From assembly GCF_943736995.1 (NCBI RefSeq), contig NZ_CALSFT010000002.1, positions 558,001 to 622,000 on the forward strand: DNA of 64,000 bases, in the 5' to 3' direction. Numbering within the stretch: the first letter of the stretch is position 1; the number at the start of each line of letters is the position of its first letter. Source of the DNA: Sporosarcina sp. Marseille-Q4943. GTDB lineage: Bacteria > Bacillota > Bacilli > Bacillales_A > Planococcaceae. The translations under genes and the position numbers were made by a program. The notes under the pieces were generated by a model. It was not told where the DNA came from. It saw nothing but the letters and a program-made list of their open reading frames with translations, and did no database searches. This document shows, piece by piece, positions 17,829 through 26,635 of the stretch.

Positions 17829-18752
17829 ATGAAAACACCGATTATTATCGATACTGACCCGGGGATTGATGACGTCATTGCCATAACTGCAGCGTTGTTT
17901 GCAGAAGAAATCGATGTGAAATTAATCACGACGGTCGGTGGGAATGTCGGAATTGAAAATACGACGAATAACGCTGTAAACTTGGTAAATTTCTTAGGGA
18001 AAGATATACCGGTTGCGAAAGGTGCAGATCAACCGTTACTGAATAAATTAGTATCGGCTGCAAAAGTTCATGGAGAAAGTGGAGTTGGCGGCTACCATTT
18101 CGAAACAATAGAGAATTGTACGCTGCTTTCAAGTAAGCATGCAGTTGAGGAATTAAGAGATGCCATTCTCAATTCAAATGAGCCGATCACGCTTGTGCCG
18201 ATTGGACCTCTTACGAATATCGCATTGTTATTGAAAATGTACCCTGAAGTAAAAAACAATATTAAACAGATTGTCCTCATGGGTGGCGCAGCGAAAGGGG
18301 GCAACATGACACCGGTAGCTGAATTTAATATGTTCGTAGATCCACATGCAGCAAAGATTGTTTTTGATGAGCAAATTAAAATCGTCATGTGTGGATTGGA
18401 TGCGACGCTGCAGACACGCATTTCAACCGACGATATAAAGGAAATAGAGGGCTACGGTAAAGTGGGGGAGATGGTCAGTCAATTACTAAGTAACTACGAC
18501 AGCCCTTCATCGACTGAGAACTATATTGCAATTCACGATCTGTGCACCATCTTTTATTTGACGAGACCGGAACTATTTACAGGTAAACGGGCAGCCGTCA
18601 ATGTTGTCACGGAAGGCGAGGCATCGGGGTGTACGATTACGCATTATAACGAAGACGGACATGTGCATGTATGCTTGGACATTGACGTTGAGGAATTTAG
18701 ACGTGAATTTATCGCGACCTTCAAGAAAGTGCATGAGAAGTTCGAGGTATAA
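17829..18752 (+). CDS. inosine/uridine-preferring nucleoside hydrolase
   Basis: A 307-residue member of the nucleoside hydrolase family, which splits the N-glycosidic bond of ribonucleosides to ribose and base. The calcium-binding DTDPGIDD is at residues 8-15. Also seen are HGESGVGG, VPIGPLTNIAL, LMGGAAKGGNMTPVAEFN and the later Asp (AIHDL). TGAGGA precedes the ATG at 17829; longer in-frame starts run back through repeat copy 1 and are rejected. Substrate range (pyrimidine or purine) cannot be fixed. The gene is alone between two near-identical repeat copies. Confidence 0.88.
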   Translation: MKTPIIIDTDPGIDDVIAITAALFAEEIDVKLITTVGGNVGIENTTNNAVNLVNFLGKDIPVAKGADQPLLNKLVSAAKVHGESGVGGYHFETIENCTLLSSKHAVEELRDAILNSNEPITLVPIGPLTNIALLLKMYPEVKNNIKQIVLMGGAAKGGNMTPVAEFNMFVDPHAAKIVFDEQIKIVMCGLDATLQTRISTDDIKEIEGYGKVGEMVSQLLSNYDSPSSTENYIAIHDLCTIFYLTRPELFTGKRAAVNVVTEGEASGCTITHYNEDGHVHVCLDIDVEEFRREFIATFKKVHEKFEV

Positions 18753-18757
18753 ATTGA

Positions 18758-18769
18758 GGTGCCTGTGCA
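18758..18769 (+). repeat. extra left-end fragment of the GGTGCC repeat
   Basis: GGTGCCTGTGCA alone, 26 bases before the full left end of copy 2 and 5 bases after the nucleoside hydrolase stop. A reiterated end without the body. Confidence 0.85.
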
Positions 18770-18783
18770 ACAAACTCATTTTA

Positions 18784-18930
18784 GGTGCCTGTGCAGCGCA
18801 CAATTCAGTTTATTCACTACAATTGTATATTGTTGAAATGCAAAGTCAGCCATTCAAGCAAATGGCTGACTTTTCTTTGCATATTCATACCTTTAGTTGA
18901 ATTGTCATAAATGTGTGGTGCACAGGCACC
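18784..18930 (+). repeat. GGTGCC repeat, copy 2
   Basis: Full 147-bp copy with both 12-bp ends. The central hairpin is AAGTCAGCCAT / ATGGCTGACTT. About 90% identical to copy 1 over the shared part. Lies between convergent genes; AACACAATTA follows the right end. Confidence 0.95.
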
Positions 18931-18955
18931 AACACAATTAGTATAATTCACACAA

Positions 18956-19300
18956 TTAGTTTAGGTAGTTCATTTGAATGGTGTCGCCGACGCGGATTTT
19001 TTCTGCTTTTACTGTGCCGAGGGGCAGTTCGAGTGTGGAGTGGGCGTTTTTCACAGGAGGTACGACTCGCCATGGTCTAAGGTAGGATATTGTTTTGATG
19101 ACGCGGTTTGATTTGTTGAGAAAGACGACGTCGATTGGATGCCGTACAAAGAACATATGGATGGAATTGCATGGTGTTAGGAGAAGACCTTTATCGATGA
19201 GCGGCCCTTTGTGACTTAAAAGTCCTATAGATCTCTTCCAAACAGTATCCGCACGTATGATTTGGAATGGCAGCAAAATAGTTTTGGAAATAACAATCAA
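18956..19300 (-). CDS. DUF192 family protein
   Basis: A 114-residue protein of the DUF192 family, recognised by the central CNSIHMFFVRHPIDVVFLN segment and the C-terminal LELPLGTVKAEKIRVGD. The family forms small beta-barrels of unknown function. The start is uncertain: AGGAGG is followed almost at once by TTG (19300) and no ATG is available, so the annotated TTG is the best of poor options. The stop TAA falls in the ACACAATTA that trails repeat copy 2. Divergent from the flp gene. Confidence 0.75.
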   Translation of the reverse strand: MIVISKTILLPFQIIRADTVWKRSIGLLSHKGPLIDKGLLLTPCNSIHMFFVRHPIDVVFLNKSNRVIKTISYLRPWRVVPPVKNAHSTLELPLGTVKAEKIRVGDTIQMNYLN

Positions 19301-19441
19301 GCCTCCTTTTTAACTAGCTTATTCTTGGGGAGCTGAAAAAATTTGTCGACTAATAAAATATTACTAGTTCATTTGCCTGCTGTGGGCCGGTTCTTACATA
19401 ATATGATATTTCGAACGGAAAAATTTTGAAGGAGGAAGGTC

Positions 19442-19624
19442 ATGAAAAAATGGTTTCGTAAGCTCTGGAAAGAGGAATCGGGGCAGGCGATGACGGAGTA
19501 TGGGTTATTGGTAGGGTTAATTGCGATAGTAGTAATGGTGGTCCTTGTAGTTCTTGGTCCACAATTGGCTGCACTCTTCCAACAAATTGTAGATGCTTTA
19601 CCAGCTGCACCTACTACACCTTAA
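19442..19624 (+). CDS. flp: Flp-type pilin
   Basis: A 60-residue Flp/Fap pilin: short basic leader (MKKWFRKLWK), then EESGQAMTEYGLLVGLIAIVV, the processing and Glu-Tyr pilin signature, and one hydrophobic helix ending in a short Pro/Ala tail. Cleavage by the TadV peptidase would fall just before the hydrophobic stretch. GGAGGAAGG precedes the ATG. It is first in a tad operon and is followed by a terminator-like hairpin, which would give more pilin than assembly proteins. Confidence 0.9.
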   Translation: MKKWFRKLWKEESGQAMTEYGLLVGLIAIVVMVVLVVLGPQLAALFQQIVDALPAAPTTP

Positions 19625-19645
19625 AAGGAATTAAAAATAGTTTAG

Positions 19646-19676
19646 AAAATAGCCCGACTGCAGTTGGGCTATTTTC
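19646..19676 (+). terminator. attenuating terminator after flp
   Basis: AATAGCCCGACTG / CAGTTGGGCTATT with TTTT after it. Placed between the pilin gene and the assembly genes, as is common for abundant pilins. Confidence 0.7.
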
Positions 19677-19697
19677 CACATGAAAGGAGAATTCCGT

Positions 19698-20189
19698 TTG
19701 GCCAATATAATGATTGCAATTGTCCTTCTTATTTCAGTCGTCACCGATGTACGTCAACGAAAGATATTGAACGTTGTTACTTTGCCTGCTATTTTATTAG
19801 GTTTCCTATTTCACGGTGTGACGTCTGGTTTGGACGGGTTACTCATGAGTGGACTTGGATTTTTGGTCGGGCTTGGGCTGTTGATCATCCCGTTTATCAA
19901 GGGAGGGATCGGGGCAGGCGATGTCAAATTGCTGGCAGCAGTCGGTGCATGGAAAGGGGCAGTTTTCGTAATATACACGACCCTTTTCGGGGCAGCCATC
20001 GGAGGTATCATCTCTCTCTTTATTTTACTGAAAAATAGAAGACTCCGCTCCACACTTCAACAAACGCTTTCTTCTTCTCTCGTATTTAACAATGAAAAAA
20101 TCCTATCTCACAAGTCACTATCGATTCCCTACGCGGTCCCGCTCGCAATCGGTGCGATATTGGCGTTCGTAATGGAGGCGTATATGTGA
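19698..20189 (+). CDS. tadV: TadV/CpaA prepilin peptidase
   Basis: A 163-residue A24-family aspartic prepilin peptidase with about five membrane segments. The two catalytic Asp are Asp17 (VVTDVRQRKI) and Asp75 (GAGDVK). It lacks the N-terminal methyltransferase domain of PilD, as usual for TadV. I chose the TTG at 19698 because AAAGGAGA lies 8 bases upstream; the in-frame ATG at 19680 lies ahead of that site and inside the terminator region. It would cleave Flp and the TadE/TadG-like pseudopilins. Confidence 0.87.
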   Translation: MANIMIAIVLLISVVTDVRQRKILNVVTLPAILLGFLFHGVTSGLDGLLMSGLGFLVGLGLLIIPFIKGGIGAGDVKLLAAVGAWKGAVFVIYTTLFGAAIGGIISLFILLKNRRLRSTLQQTLSSSLVFNNEKILSHKSLSIPYAVPLAIGAILAFVMEAYM

Positions 20190-20566
20190 AATCACAACGG
20201 GGGCAGGCGCTAGTCGAAACCGCACTCGTCCTCCCCATATTGCTGATCTTGTTATTCGGCATTACCGATTTGGGTCGTGTGTTCCATGCGTATTTGACAC
20301 TCGACCATGCCGGCAGGGAAGCGGCCAGAGTTGCGGCAGTTGGGGCGGAGGATGGAAAAATCAATGAAAAGATTGAACTGGCGACGAGCAGCTTGATTCA
20401 GGACAAATTGATAAAAGACATTGATCCGAAACCTAAAGCGAATCGAACAAGCGGGACAGAGGTCACGATAACGTTGAATTATTCCATTGATTTATTGACG
20501 CCGCTAATTAGTCATTTGATTGGACCTATTAAGCTGGAAAACAAAACCGTAATGAGGGTGGAATAA
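20186..20566 (+). CDS. tadE: TadE-like pseudopilin
   Basis: A 126-residue TadE-like protein: RGQALVETALVLPILLILLFGITDLGR is the pilin-like N-terminal helix (residues 5-31), followed by a periplasm-type domain with a beta-rich end. It starts at a GTG overlapping the tadV stop (ATGTGA), with GGAGG 7 bases upstream. TadE-type minor pilins take part in Flp pilus assembly. Its 3' end recurs as a decayed copy at about 21519-21639. Confidence 0.85.
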   Translation: MKSQRGQALVETALVLPILLILLFGITDLGRVFHAYLTLDHAGREAARVAAVGAEDGKINEKIELATSSLIQDKLIKDIDPKPKANRTSGTEVTITLNYSIDLLTPLISHLIGPIKLENKTVMRVE

Positions 20567-21490
20567 ATGAAAAAAATAATTCAGTCGTTGTTGTTTCCAG
20601 TGAAGGAAGAGCGAGGGGTAACGAAGATAATTGTAGTCTTTAGCATCGTTGCATTGCTCGGTTTTACCGCCTTGGTCGTCGATGCAGGTGGAATCTATTT
20701 CGAAAAAAGCCGGCTTCAAAAAGCATTGGACGCGGCTGTGCTCGGAGGGGCGCAACATTTGAAAATCACTGAGGAGAAAGCGGAGGAAACCGCAATTTCG
20801 CTAGGATTGAAAAATGGATTTACTGTAAGCGGAGACGAAGTGACGACCGGAGAAGAATTCATTGAAATCGAGAAAACAGTGAACAAGGAATTGACCTTTG
20901 CAAAAATATTGGGTTTCAATGACGCCGATATCCATGCGGTCGCTCGCGCGGAATTAGTGCAAGCGTTAGTGAAGCGGAATGGGGTCGTTCCGATTGGGTT
21001 GGAGGCAGGAGAGTTTAAAAAGGGTCAGGATTACGACATGAACTTCAATCCCGGGGGTGCGGCAAAAGGGAACTTTGGTTGGCTTGGGTTGGATGGCGGC
21101 GGGTCAGCATTAGAATACGGACTTTTACACGGAAGTAAGAATGAAGTGGCAGTCGATATGAAAGTTGATACCGAGACAGGCTTAAGTTGGGGAAACGTGA
21201 AGAAAGCAATCGAAGAACGGATTGCGCGAGATGCAAAGAAACCGCATTGTCAATCTTATGTAACTGCTGACAATGAATGCAGCCGTTTCATTATTGTTCC
21301 CTTAATCGATACATTCGATGATTTGAAGGGTGGGTCGGGTACAGTGAAAATTGTCGGCTTTGCCGCTTTCTGGATAGATTCCATCAAAGGCCAGACAATA
21401 CATGGCCGCTTCATTGACGACTATGTCACTAGCGGCACATTCGAGCCTGGAGAAGAGACGAATATTTACGGCGTGAAACTTGTGAAATAA
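20567..21490 (+). CDS. tadG: TadG-like protein, first copy
   Basis: A 307-residue protein with the TadG N-terminal region: a short cytoplasmic stretch, the RGVTKIIVVFSIVALLGFTALVVDAG membrane helix (about 16-41), then YFEKSRLQKALDAAVLGGAQ. The rest is extracytoplasmic, with two Cys about 10 residues apart near residue 230 (HCQSYVTADNEC). No von Willebrand A domain is present, so it is shorter than proteobacterial TadG. It follows tadE directly and is paralogous to the next gene; both end in NIYGVKLVK. Confidence 0.82.
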   Translation: MKKIIQSLLFPVKEERGVTKIIVVFSIVALLGFTALVVDAGGIYFEKSRLQKALDAAVLGGAQHLKITEEKAEETAISLGLKNGFTVSGDEVTTGEEFIEIEKTVNKELTFAKILGFNDADIHAVARAELVQALVKRNGVVPIGLEAGEFKKGQDYDMNFNPGGAAKGNFGWLGLDGGGSALEYGLLHGSKNEVAVDMKVDTETGLSWGNVKKAIEERIARDAKKPHCQSYVTADNECSRFIIVPLIDTFDDLKGGSGTVKIVGFAAFWIDSIKGQTIHGRFIDDYVTSGTFEPGEETNIYGVKLVK

Positions 21491-21518
21491 AATGAGTCAA
21501 AACTCATAAAGAAAAGGG

Positions 21519-21639
21519 CAAGTGGGATAGGCGTTGAGATTACGTTAACTTATTCCAACTCGATTTGTTAGCACCACTTATCAGTCGTCTGACTGGACCC
21601 GTTGAGCTGGAATACAAAACAGTGATGAGGGTGGAATGA
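21519..21639 (+). pseudogene. decayed 3' fragment of a second tadE
   Basis: This stretch matches the last part of tadE (about 20455-20566). It encodes GVEITLTYSN, a frameshift at TCCAACTCGAT, then LDLLAPLISRLTGPVELEYK and TVMRVE with a stop. No 5' part, start codon or pilin helix remains. It shows that a tadE-tadG unit was duplicated in tandem and that only the tadG half of the second unit survives. Confidence 0.85.
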
Positions 21640-22577
21640 TGAAGAGAATTTGTCAGGCCTTATTGATTACCCTGAAAAACCAGCGTGGTGTAACGAAAAT
21701 CATTGTCGCTCTCAGTATAGTCGTATTGCTTGGCTTTACTGCCTTGGTCGTCGACGTTGGCGCGATGTACTTCGAAAAAAGCCAGCTGCAGAAAGCGTTG
21801 GATGCGGCTGTTCTTGGTGGAGCACAGCACTTGGTAGTGTCGCAAGTAAAAGCAGGAGAAACGGCGAAAGATATTGCTTCCAAAAACGGATTTTCAATTA
21901 CTGATGGAGAGTTAAAGACAGATGCCGAAGCAATTGAAATTGAGAAAACGGTTAAGAAGGAAATGACATTTGCAAGGATCCTTGGAATTAATGATGCAGA
22001 TATCTCTGCAATTGCACGTGCTGAATTGGTTCAGGCATTAGTGAGCAGGGATGGGATTGTGCCGGTAGGATTAGAAAAAGATAAGTATGAGTTTGACAAA
22101 GGTAAAGAGTTTTCCTTAAACCTTGATAATGCAAATAAAAAAAACGGTAACCATGGATTCCTATCATTAGATGGCAGGGGAGAAATTAGTTGGGAAAATG
22201 CAGTTAAAAACGGTAGTAAATCAGTATTTAGTGTAAGTGATTTAATTTATCCGGAGCCGGGAAACTTGGGGAAAAACGTAATCGAAGCTTTCCAATATAG
22301 AATTGATCTTGACAAGAATGACCCGGGAAAATCCCATTGTTCAGAATTCCAAACAGCAGATAATTCATGCAAAAGAGTAATAATAGTGCCTTTGGTTACT
22401 GAATTCCCCAATGGTCGATCAGAAAAAGTAGAAATCCTTGATTTTGCTGTCTTCTGGATAAAAGGATTTGAAGGGAAAAATACAGTTAAAGGCGTTTTCA
22501 TCGACTATGTCACAAGAGGTACGTTTGAAGAAAGGGATACCGACTCCAATATTTACGGTGTGAAACTTGTGAAATAA
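21639..22577 (+). CDS. TadG-like protein, second copy
   Basis: A 312-residue paralogue of the preceding tadG-like protein, with the same membrane helix (IIVALSIVVLLGFTALVVDVG), YFEKSQLQKALDAAVLGGAQ, a central divergent part, a Cys pair (HCSEFQTADNSC) and the end YGVKLVK. The two N-terminal 90 residues are most alike; the middle differs, which suggests distinct surface-exposed roles. Two ATGs (21636, 21639) are possible; the second fits the paralogue. It follows the tadE remnant with ATGA overlap. Confidence 0.82.
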   Translation: MKRICQALLITLKNQRGVTKIIVALSIVVLLGFTALVVDVGAMYFEKSQLQKALDAAVLGGAQHLVVSQVKAGETAKDIASKNGFSITDGELKTDAEAIEIEKTVKKEMTFARILGINDADISAIARAELVQALVSRDGIVPVGLEKDKYEFDKGKEFSLNLDNANKKNGNHGFLSLDGRGEISWENAVKNGSKSVFSVSDLIYPEPGNLGKNVIEAFQYRIDLDKNDPGKSHCSEFQTADNSCKRVIIVPLVTEFPNGRSEKVEILDFAVFWIKGFEGKNTVKGVFIDYVTRGTFEERDTDSNIYGVKLVK

Positions 22578-22603
22578 CAAAAAACAATTAAGCAGGTGAA
22601 AAG

Positions 22604-23191
22604 GTGAATCCGAGGAAAATCTGGTTAGTGGCAATCGTGTTTGGATTCCTGGCTGCCGGTATGTTGTATGTCATCGTTAAGAATTATGAAACGAGTAAAC
22701 CGGCAGCTCCGGTCGTTATCGAGAAGACCGAAGCTGAACAACCTGCCAAGCAGGAACCTACCGAGCAGCAACCACCAGAAGTGCAGAAGAATGAAATGCT
22801 GCCGATTCCGGAAGGCAAACGTGCGATGACGATCGAGGTGACCGATGTGCAAGGGGTGGCTGGGTTCATTGAGCCGGGGGCGCATGTCGATATAGTCGCG
22901 ATTTTGGTTGTGCCGGAGGAGCAGAAGGAGACGCAACATGATGCGGCGACGCTTTTGCTGCAAGACGTGAAGGTATTGGCGATTGGCCACGCAGCGGATG
23001 ACGAGGAAACAATGAAGCGTTATCAGATGGTGACGATCGAAGTGACGCCGGTCGAAGGACTGACATTGAGCTTTGCGACAAAGTATGATCTTCATCTACT
23101 GCTGAGGGAAGAGGGAGATCACGAAATTGAGCCGGAGCGCACGCATGTCCATGAAGATGACTTGCATAGAGGGGTGTTCAGGCCGATATGA
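22604..23191 (+). CDS. cpaB: CpaB/RcpC-like pilus assembly protein
   Basis: A 195-residue protein with an N-terminal membrane anchor (about 6-25), a Pro/Glu/Gln-rich linker (30-68) and a SAF/RcpC-type domain (MTIEVTDVQGVAGFIEPGAHVDIV, then LLLQDVKVLAIG). CpaB/RcpC proteins span the envelope in Flp pilus machines. Short for the family: the usual first part of the SAF domain is replaced by the linker. GTG start with AGGTGA 6 bases upstream. Confidence 0.8.
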   Translation: MNPRKIWLVAIVFGFLAAGMLYVIVKNYETSKPAAPVVIEKTEAEQPAKQEPTEQQPPEVQKNEMLPIPEGKRAMTIEVTDVQGVAGFIEPGAHVDIVAILVVPEEQKETQHDAATLLLQDVKVLAIGHAADDEETMKRYQMVTIEVTPVEGLTLSFATKYDLHLLLREEGDHEIEPERTHVHEDDLHRGVFRPI

Positions 23192-24354
23192 GTAAATTGA
23201 TCACCTTGACTGGAAACGGGGAATGGGTGTCCCGGATGGAAGAGATTGCAGCGAGCAGCGATATGGAGATGTATTGGGCCGAAAATGAATCAATGCTGTT
23301 CGAGCAATTGAAGGCTATGGCGGGGTATTGTGTCGTCCTGTTGCCGAATCTCAATTTTTTCGATATTTATAGTCTCTGTTCGAAGATCTCCCAGTCCTTC
23401 ATGACGACGCCGATCTTGTTCGTGTTCGAGTCGGAAGATGAATTCGATATGAAGCGGGCGTTGCGGGCTGGTGGGGACGATGTCATTTTCCTCGATGAAC
23501 CGCTTGCGAAAATCCAAGAAGCTCTTCGCCATGCGATGGAGAAGCGAGTGTCGTTAGAGCGCAAACAGCCTGAGCTTCGAAAAAATGCGAAAGTGATAAC
23601 GGTTGCGAGTACGAAAGGTGGGGTCGGCAAAACGACGGTCGCTGTCAATTTGGCTGTGGCGCTTTCAAAGCAGTCGAAACGGGTCGCCATCCTTGATTTA
23701 GATTTGCAGTTCGGGGACGTGTCGATGTATGTGGACGCCAGGTCGAAGCGGACGATTTACGATTGGGTGAAAGAGGACTTGGACGGGAAACGGATCGAAG
23801 ATTATTTGACGCTTTCCAAACAGGGAATCTCGATTTTGGCGGCACCCCAACGTCCGGAATTCGCTGAAGTCATTACGGGAAATGATGTACGGAAAGCGAT
23901 CCATTCATTGAAGCAGCGGTTCGATGTCGTCCTGATCGATGTGTCGAGCCATATGAATGAAAATACCATCGTAGCGCTTGAAAGTTCGGATGAAATTCTC
24001 GTCATGACGTATATGGATTTGCCGACATTGAAAAATAGCAAGTTGCTGATCGAGACGTTGGCTTTATTGGGGCTCGAAGACCGTGTGAATGTTGTGCTGA
24101 ATCGTCATTTCAAAGTGAAAGGGATTTCGATGGGCATGGTGGAACAAGTTGTCGGCAAGAGGCTGTTCGCAACTTTGCCTGCAAAGGAGAAGATGATGAC
24201 GACAGCTGCGAATGAAGGGATTCCGGTACAAGTGTCTCATCCGCGGTCGGGATTTGCTCGGAATATAACGAAGATGGCTGACGTGTTTGTCCGTCCGATC
24301 CAGTCCAACAATAAACCGGCGGAAGTGCTCGGCCATGCAGGGGGGCATGCGTAA
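23188..24354 (+). CDS. cpaE: CpaE/TadZ pilus localisation ATPase
   Basis: A 388-residue MinD/ParA-superfamily protein with a degenerate receiver-like N-terminal domain (1-120) and a deviant Walker A KGGVGKTT at 143-150, followed by LDLDLQFGDVS. TadZ/CpaE proteins mark the site of Flp pilus assembly at the membrane. It overlaps cpaB by ATGA and abuts cpaF, so expression is coupled. Confidence 0.9.
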   Translation: MSKLITLTGNGEWVSRMEEIAASSDMEMYWAENESMLFEQLKAMAGYCVVLLPNLNFFDIYSLCSKISQSFMTTPILFVFESEDEFDMKRALRAGGDDVIFLDEPLAKIQEALRHAMEKRVSLERKQPELRKNAKVITVASTKGGVGKTTVAVNLAVALSKQSKRVAILDLDLQFGDVSMYVDARSKRTIYDWVKEDLDGKRIEDYLTLSKQGISILAAPQRPEFAEVITGNDVRKAIHSLKQRFDVVLIDVSSHMNENTIVALESSDEILVMTYMDLPTLKNSKLLIETLALLGLEDRVNVVLNRHFKVKGISMGMVEQVVGKRLFATLPAKEKMMTTAANEGIPVQVSHPRSGFARNITKMADVFVRPIQSNNKPAEVLGHAGGHA

Positions 24355-25682
24355 TGTCATTGCTTTCGCGGCTCGGTGGGAATCAGCAGGAACCGAATCG
24401 TCATTCGGCTAAGGGACTGCAACCGATCGAATTGAACAAGTCGTCCAATGAGCTATGGGTTCGGCTCCATAACCATCTCGTCGATGAGCTGAAAAAACCT
24501 GCCCATCAAGAGAAGGAGCTGGAGCCGCTCATCCAACAGCTAGCGGATGCGTTCTTTTTGAGTGAAGCGAACCATCTATCGTTTGAGGAAAAGAAGCAGT
24601 TGAAGCAGGATGTGACGCATGAACTGACCGGGTATGGCCCGATTACACCGTTGCTTGCAGACCCTTCCGTCACAGAGGTGATGGTGAATGGGCCGAATTT
24701 GGTCTATGTGGAAATCGGCGGCGTTATCGAGAAGGTGAACATTTCATTTCGGGATGACCTTCACATATTGCGTGTCATCGAGAAGATCGTTGCACCGCTC
24801 GGACGGCGAATCGATGAAAGTGTCCCGATGGTCGATGCAAGGTTGCCCGATGGCTCACGTGTGAATGCGATCATTCCGCCTCTCGCCTTGAAAGGACCGA
24901 CGCTTACGATCAGGAAATTTTCCGAAGTGCCGTTTACGATTCATGATTTATTGCGCAAGCATACGTTAAATGAAGATATGGCGGCCTTTTTGAAAGCGGC
25001 TGTGGAATCGAAGCTTAATATATTCATTAGCGGCGGGACGGGAACGGGGAAGACGAGTACATTAAATGTCTTATCTTCCTTCATATCTACAAAGGAACGG
25101 ATTGTCACGATCGAGGATGCGGCCGAGCTGCAGCTTTCCCAGGAGCACGTCGTGTCGCTTGAATCTCGTCCGCGGAACATTGAAGGTCAAGGCGAGGTCA
25201 CGATTCGCGATTTAGTCCGAAACTCCTTACGGATGCGCCCGGACCGCATCATTGTCGGTGAGGTGCGTGGCGCGGAGACGTTGGATATGCTTCAGGCGAT
25301 GAATACGGGGCATGAAGGAAGTTTGGGGACTGGGCACGCCAACTCGCCAAGAGATTTAGTGGCAAGGCTTGAGACGATGGTGCTCATGGCCGGGTTCGAC
25401 TTGCCGGTGCGTGCGATCCGTGAACAGATCGCAGGGGCATTGGACTTGATTGTGCAACAGGATCGGATGAGGGATGGGTCTCGGAAAATAACGAAGATCA
25501 CAGAAGTACTCGGGATGGAAGGCGACAATATTGTACTTCAGGATATCTTCGTCTATCAAACGAGTAAAGACACGTTGGGGAGAGTTACCGGTAAGTTTTC
25601 ATCGACCGGCATCCGTCCTTACTGTTATGAACGATTATTGATGTCCGGCAACCAGTTCTTGTGGAAGGGGGAGTGGGAATGA
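24354..25682 (+). CDS. cpaF: CpaF/TadA pilus assembly ATPase
   Basis: A 442-residue type II/IV secretion ATPase that powers Flp pilus extension. Seen are the N-terminal helical domain, VTEVMVNGPNLVYVE, Walker A GGTGTGKTST with Lys233, the Asp box (TIEDAAELQL), Walker B (RPDRIIVGEVRGAE) and the His box (GHEGSLGTGHANSP). It overlaps cpaE by one base and tadB by ATGA. It acts at the cytoplasmic face with TadB and TadC. Confidence 0.93.
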   Translation: MSLLSRLGGNQQEPNRHSAKGLQPIELNKSSNELWVRLHNHLVDELKKPAHQEKELEPLIQQLADAFFLSEANHLSFEEKKQLKQDVTHELTGYGPITPLLADPSVTEVMVNGPNLVYVEIGGVIEKVNISFRDDLHILRVIEKIVAPLGRRIDESVPMVDARLPDGSRVNAIIPPLALKGPTLTIRKFSEVPFTIHDLLRKHTLNEDMAAFLKAAVESKLNIFISGGTGTGKTSTLNVLSSFISTKERIVTIEDAAELQLSQEHVVSLESRPRNIEGQGEVTIRDLVRNSLRMRPDRIIVGEVRGAETLDMLQAMNTGHEGSLGTGHANSPRDLVARLETMVLMAGFDLPVRAIREQIAGALDLIVQQDRMRDGSRKITKITEVLGMEGDNIVLQDIFVYQTSKDTLGRVTGKFSSTGIRPYCYERLLMSGNQFLWKGEWE

Positions 25683-26632
25683 AAATGCTTTTGCTCACTT
25701 CTCTCTCATTTATCTTAGGAACTTTGCTATTTTGGCTTTTCATTGTTCTTGTCGTGGAAAAAGGGAAGTACGAGAAAAGGCTGAAACATTATATTGAATG
25801 GGAAGTCGTGAAGAAACGTGAAAGGCGGGAAGAGGAGAAGCGTAATTCCCTGATCAAGTCGCTGGCGAAGGCGATTGAAGCCGCGTTAAACTTGTCAAAG
25901 AATGAATATCTCCTCGTCCAATCGGGGGTGAAGCTCTCGTTAGGGGAGTTGTTTATTGGCCGCGCGATCATTGTCATTCTCATTCTGTTGATGGGGAATT
26001 TTTATGAAATGCATTTTCTCTTTGTTGCCATCATAAGTGTCATTGGATTTTATTTGCCGATTGCTTACGTTAAGAGAAGAAGACGGATTCGTCTCCAATT
26101 GGCGGCCAACCAACTAGGCGAGGCGCTCGGCATTATCGCGAATGCAATGCGTGCTGGATTCAGCTTCATGCAGGCGCTCAAAATGGTGGCGGAAGAGATT
26201 GATGACCCGCTCGGTCCGGAATTCCTGAAAGCGATCCAGGAAATTAACTATGGGTTATCGTATGAAGAGGCCTTTCACAATTTGCAGGAGAGGCTGCCGG
26301 AAAAAGAGTTGGAGATTGTCTTGAATACGTTGATTGTCCAACGGAAAACGGGTGGGAATATGGCGTATTTATTGGAAACGATGCAAAACGTCATCTTCGA
26401 CCGAGCTCGGATTAAAGGCGAAATCCGGACGTTGACCGCACAAGGGCGATATTCGTCTGTCATCATCACGATTTTGCCGATTGCTCTCGCAGCCTATATC
26501 CGATTGGTGAATCCCGAGTATTTCCAGACGTTGTTTTCCCACCCGGTCGGTTGGGCGATGATCATTTATGGAGCTTTCAGCATCATTGTCGGCTGGTTGT
26601 TTATTAAAAAAATTGTCCATATCGAGGTGTAG
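25679..26632 (+). CDS. tadB: TadB-like pilus inner-membrane platform protein
   Basis: A 317-residue T2SSF-type platform protein with an N-terminal membrane segment, a basic cytoplasmic stretch, two central membrane helices (about 95-130), the GspF-like domain (LGIIANAMRAGFSFMQALKM, then VLNTLIVQRKTGGNMAYLLE) and two C-terminal membrane helices. The ATG at 25679 overlaps the cpaF stop. Confidence 0.88.
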   Translation: MKMLLLTSLSFILGTLLFWLFIVLVVEKGKYEKRLKHYIEWEVVKKRERREEEKRNSLIKSLAKAIEAALNLSKNEYLLVQSGVKLSLGELFIGRAIIVILILLMGNFYEMHFLFVAIISVIGFYLPIAYVKRRRRIRLQLAANQLGEALGIIANAMRAGFSFMQALKMVAEEIDDPLGPEFLKAIQEINYGLSYEEAFHNLQERLPEKELEIVLNTLIVQRKTGGNMAYLLETMQNVIFDRARIKGEIRTLTAQGRYSSVIITILPIALAAYIRLVNPEYFQTLFSHPVGWAMIIYGAFSIIVGWLFIKKIVHIEV

Positions 26633-26635
26633 CAA

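Noticed and set aside
21519..21639. Second functional tadE
   Set aside because: Only the 3' portion is present and it is frameshifted, with no start or pilin helix; annotated as a pseudogene.
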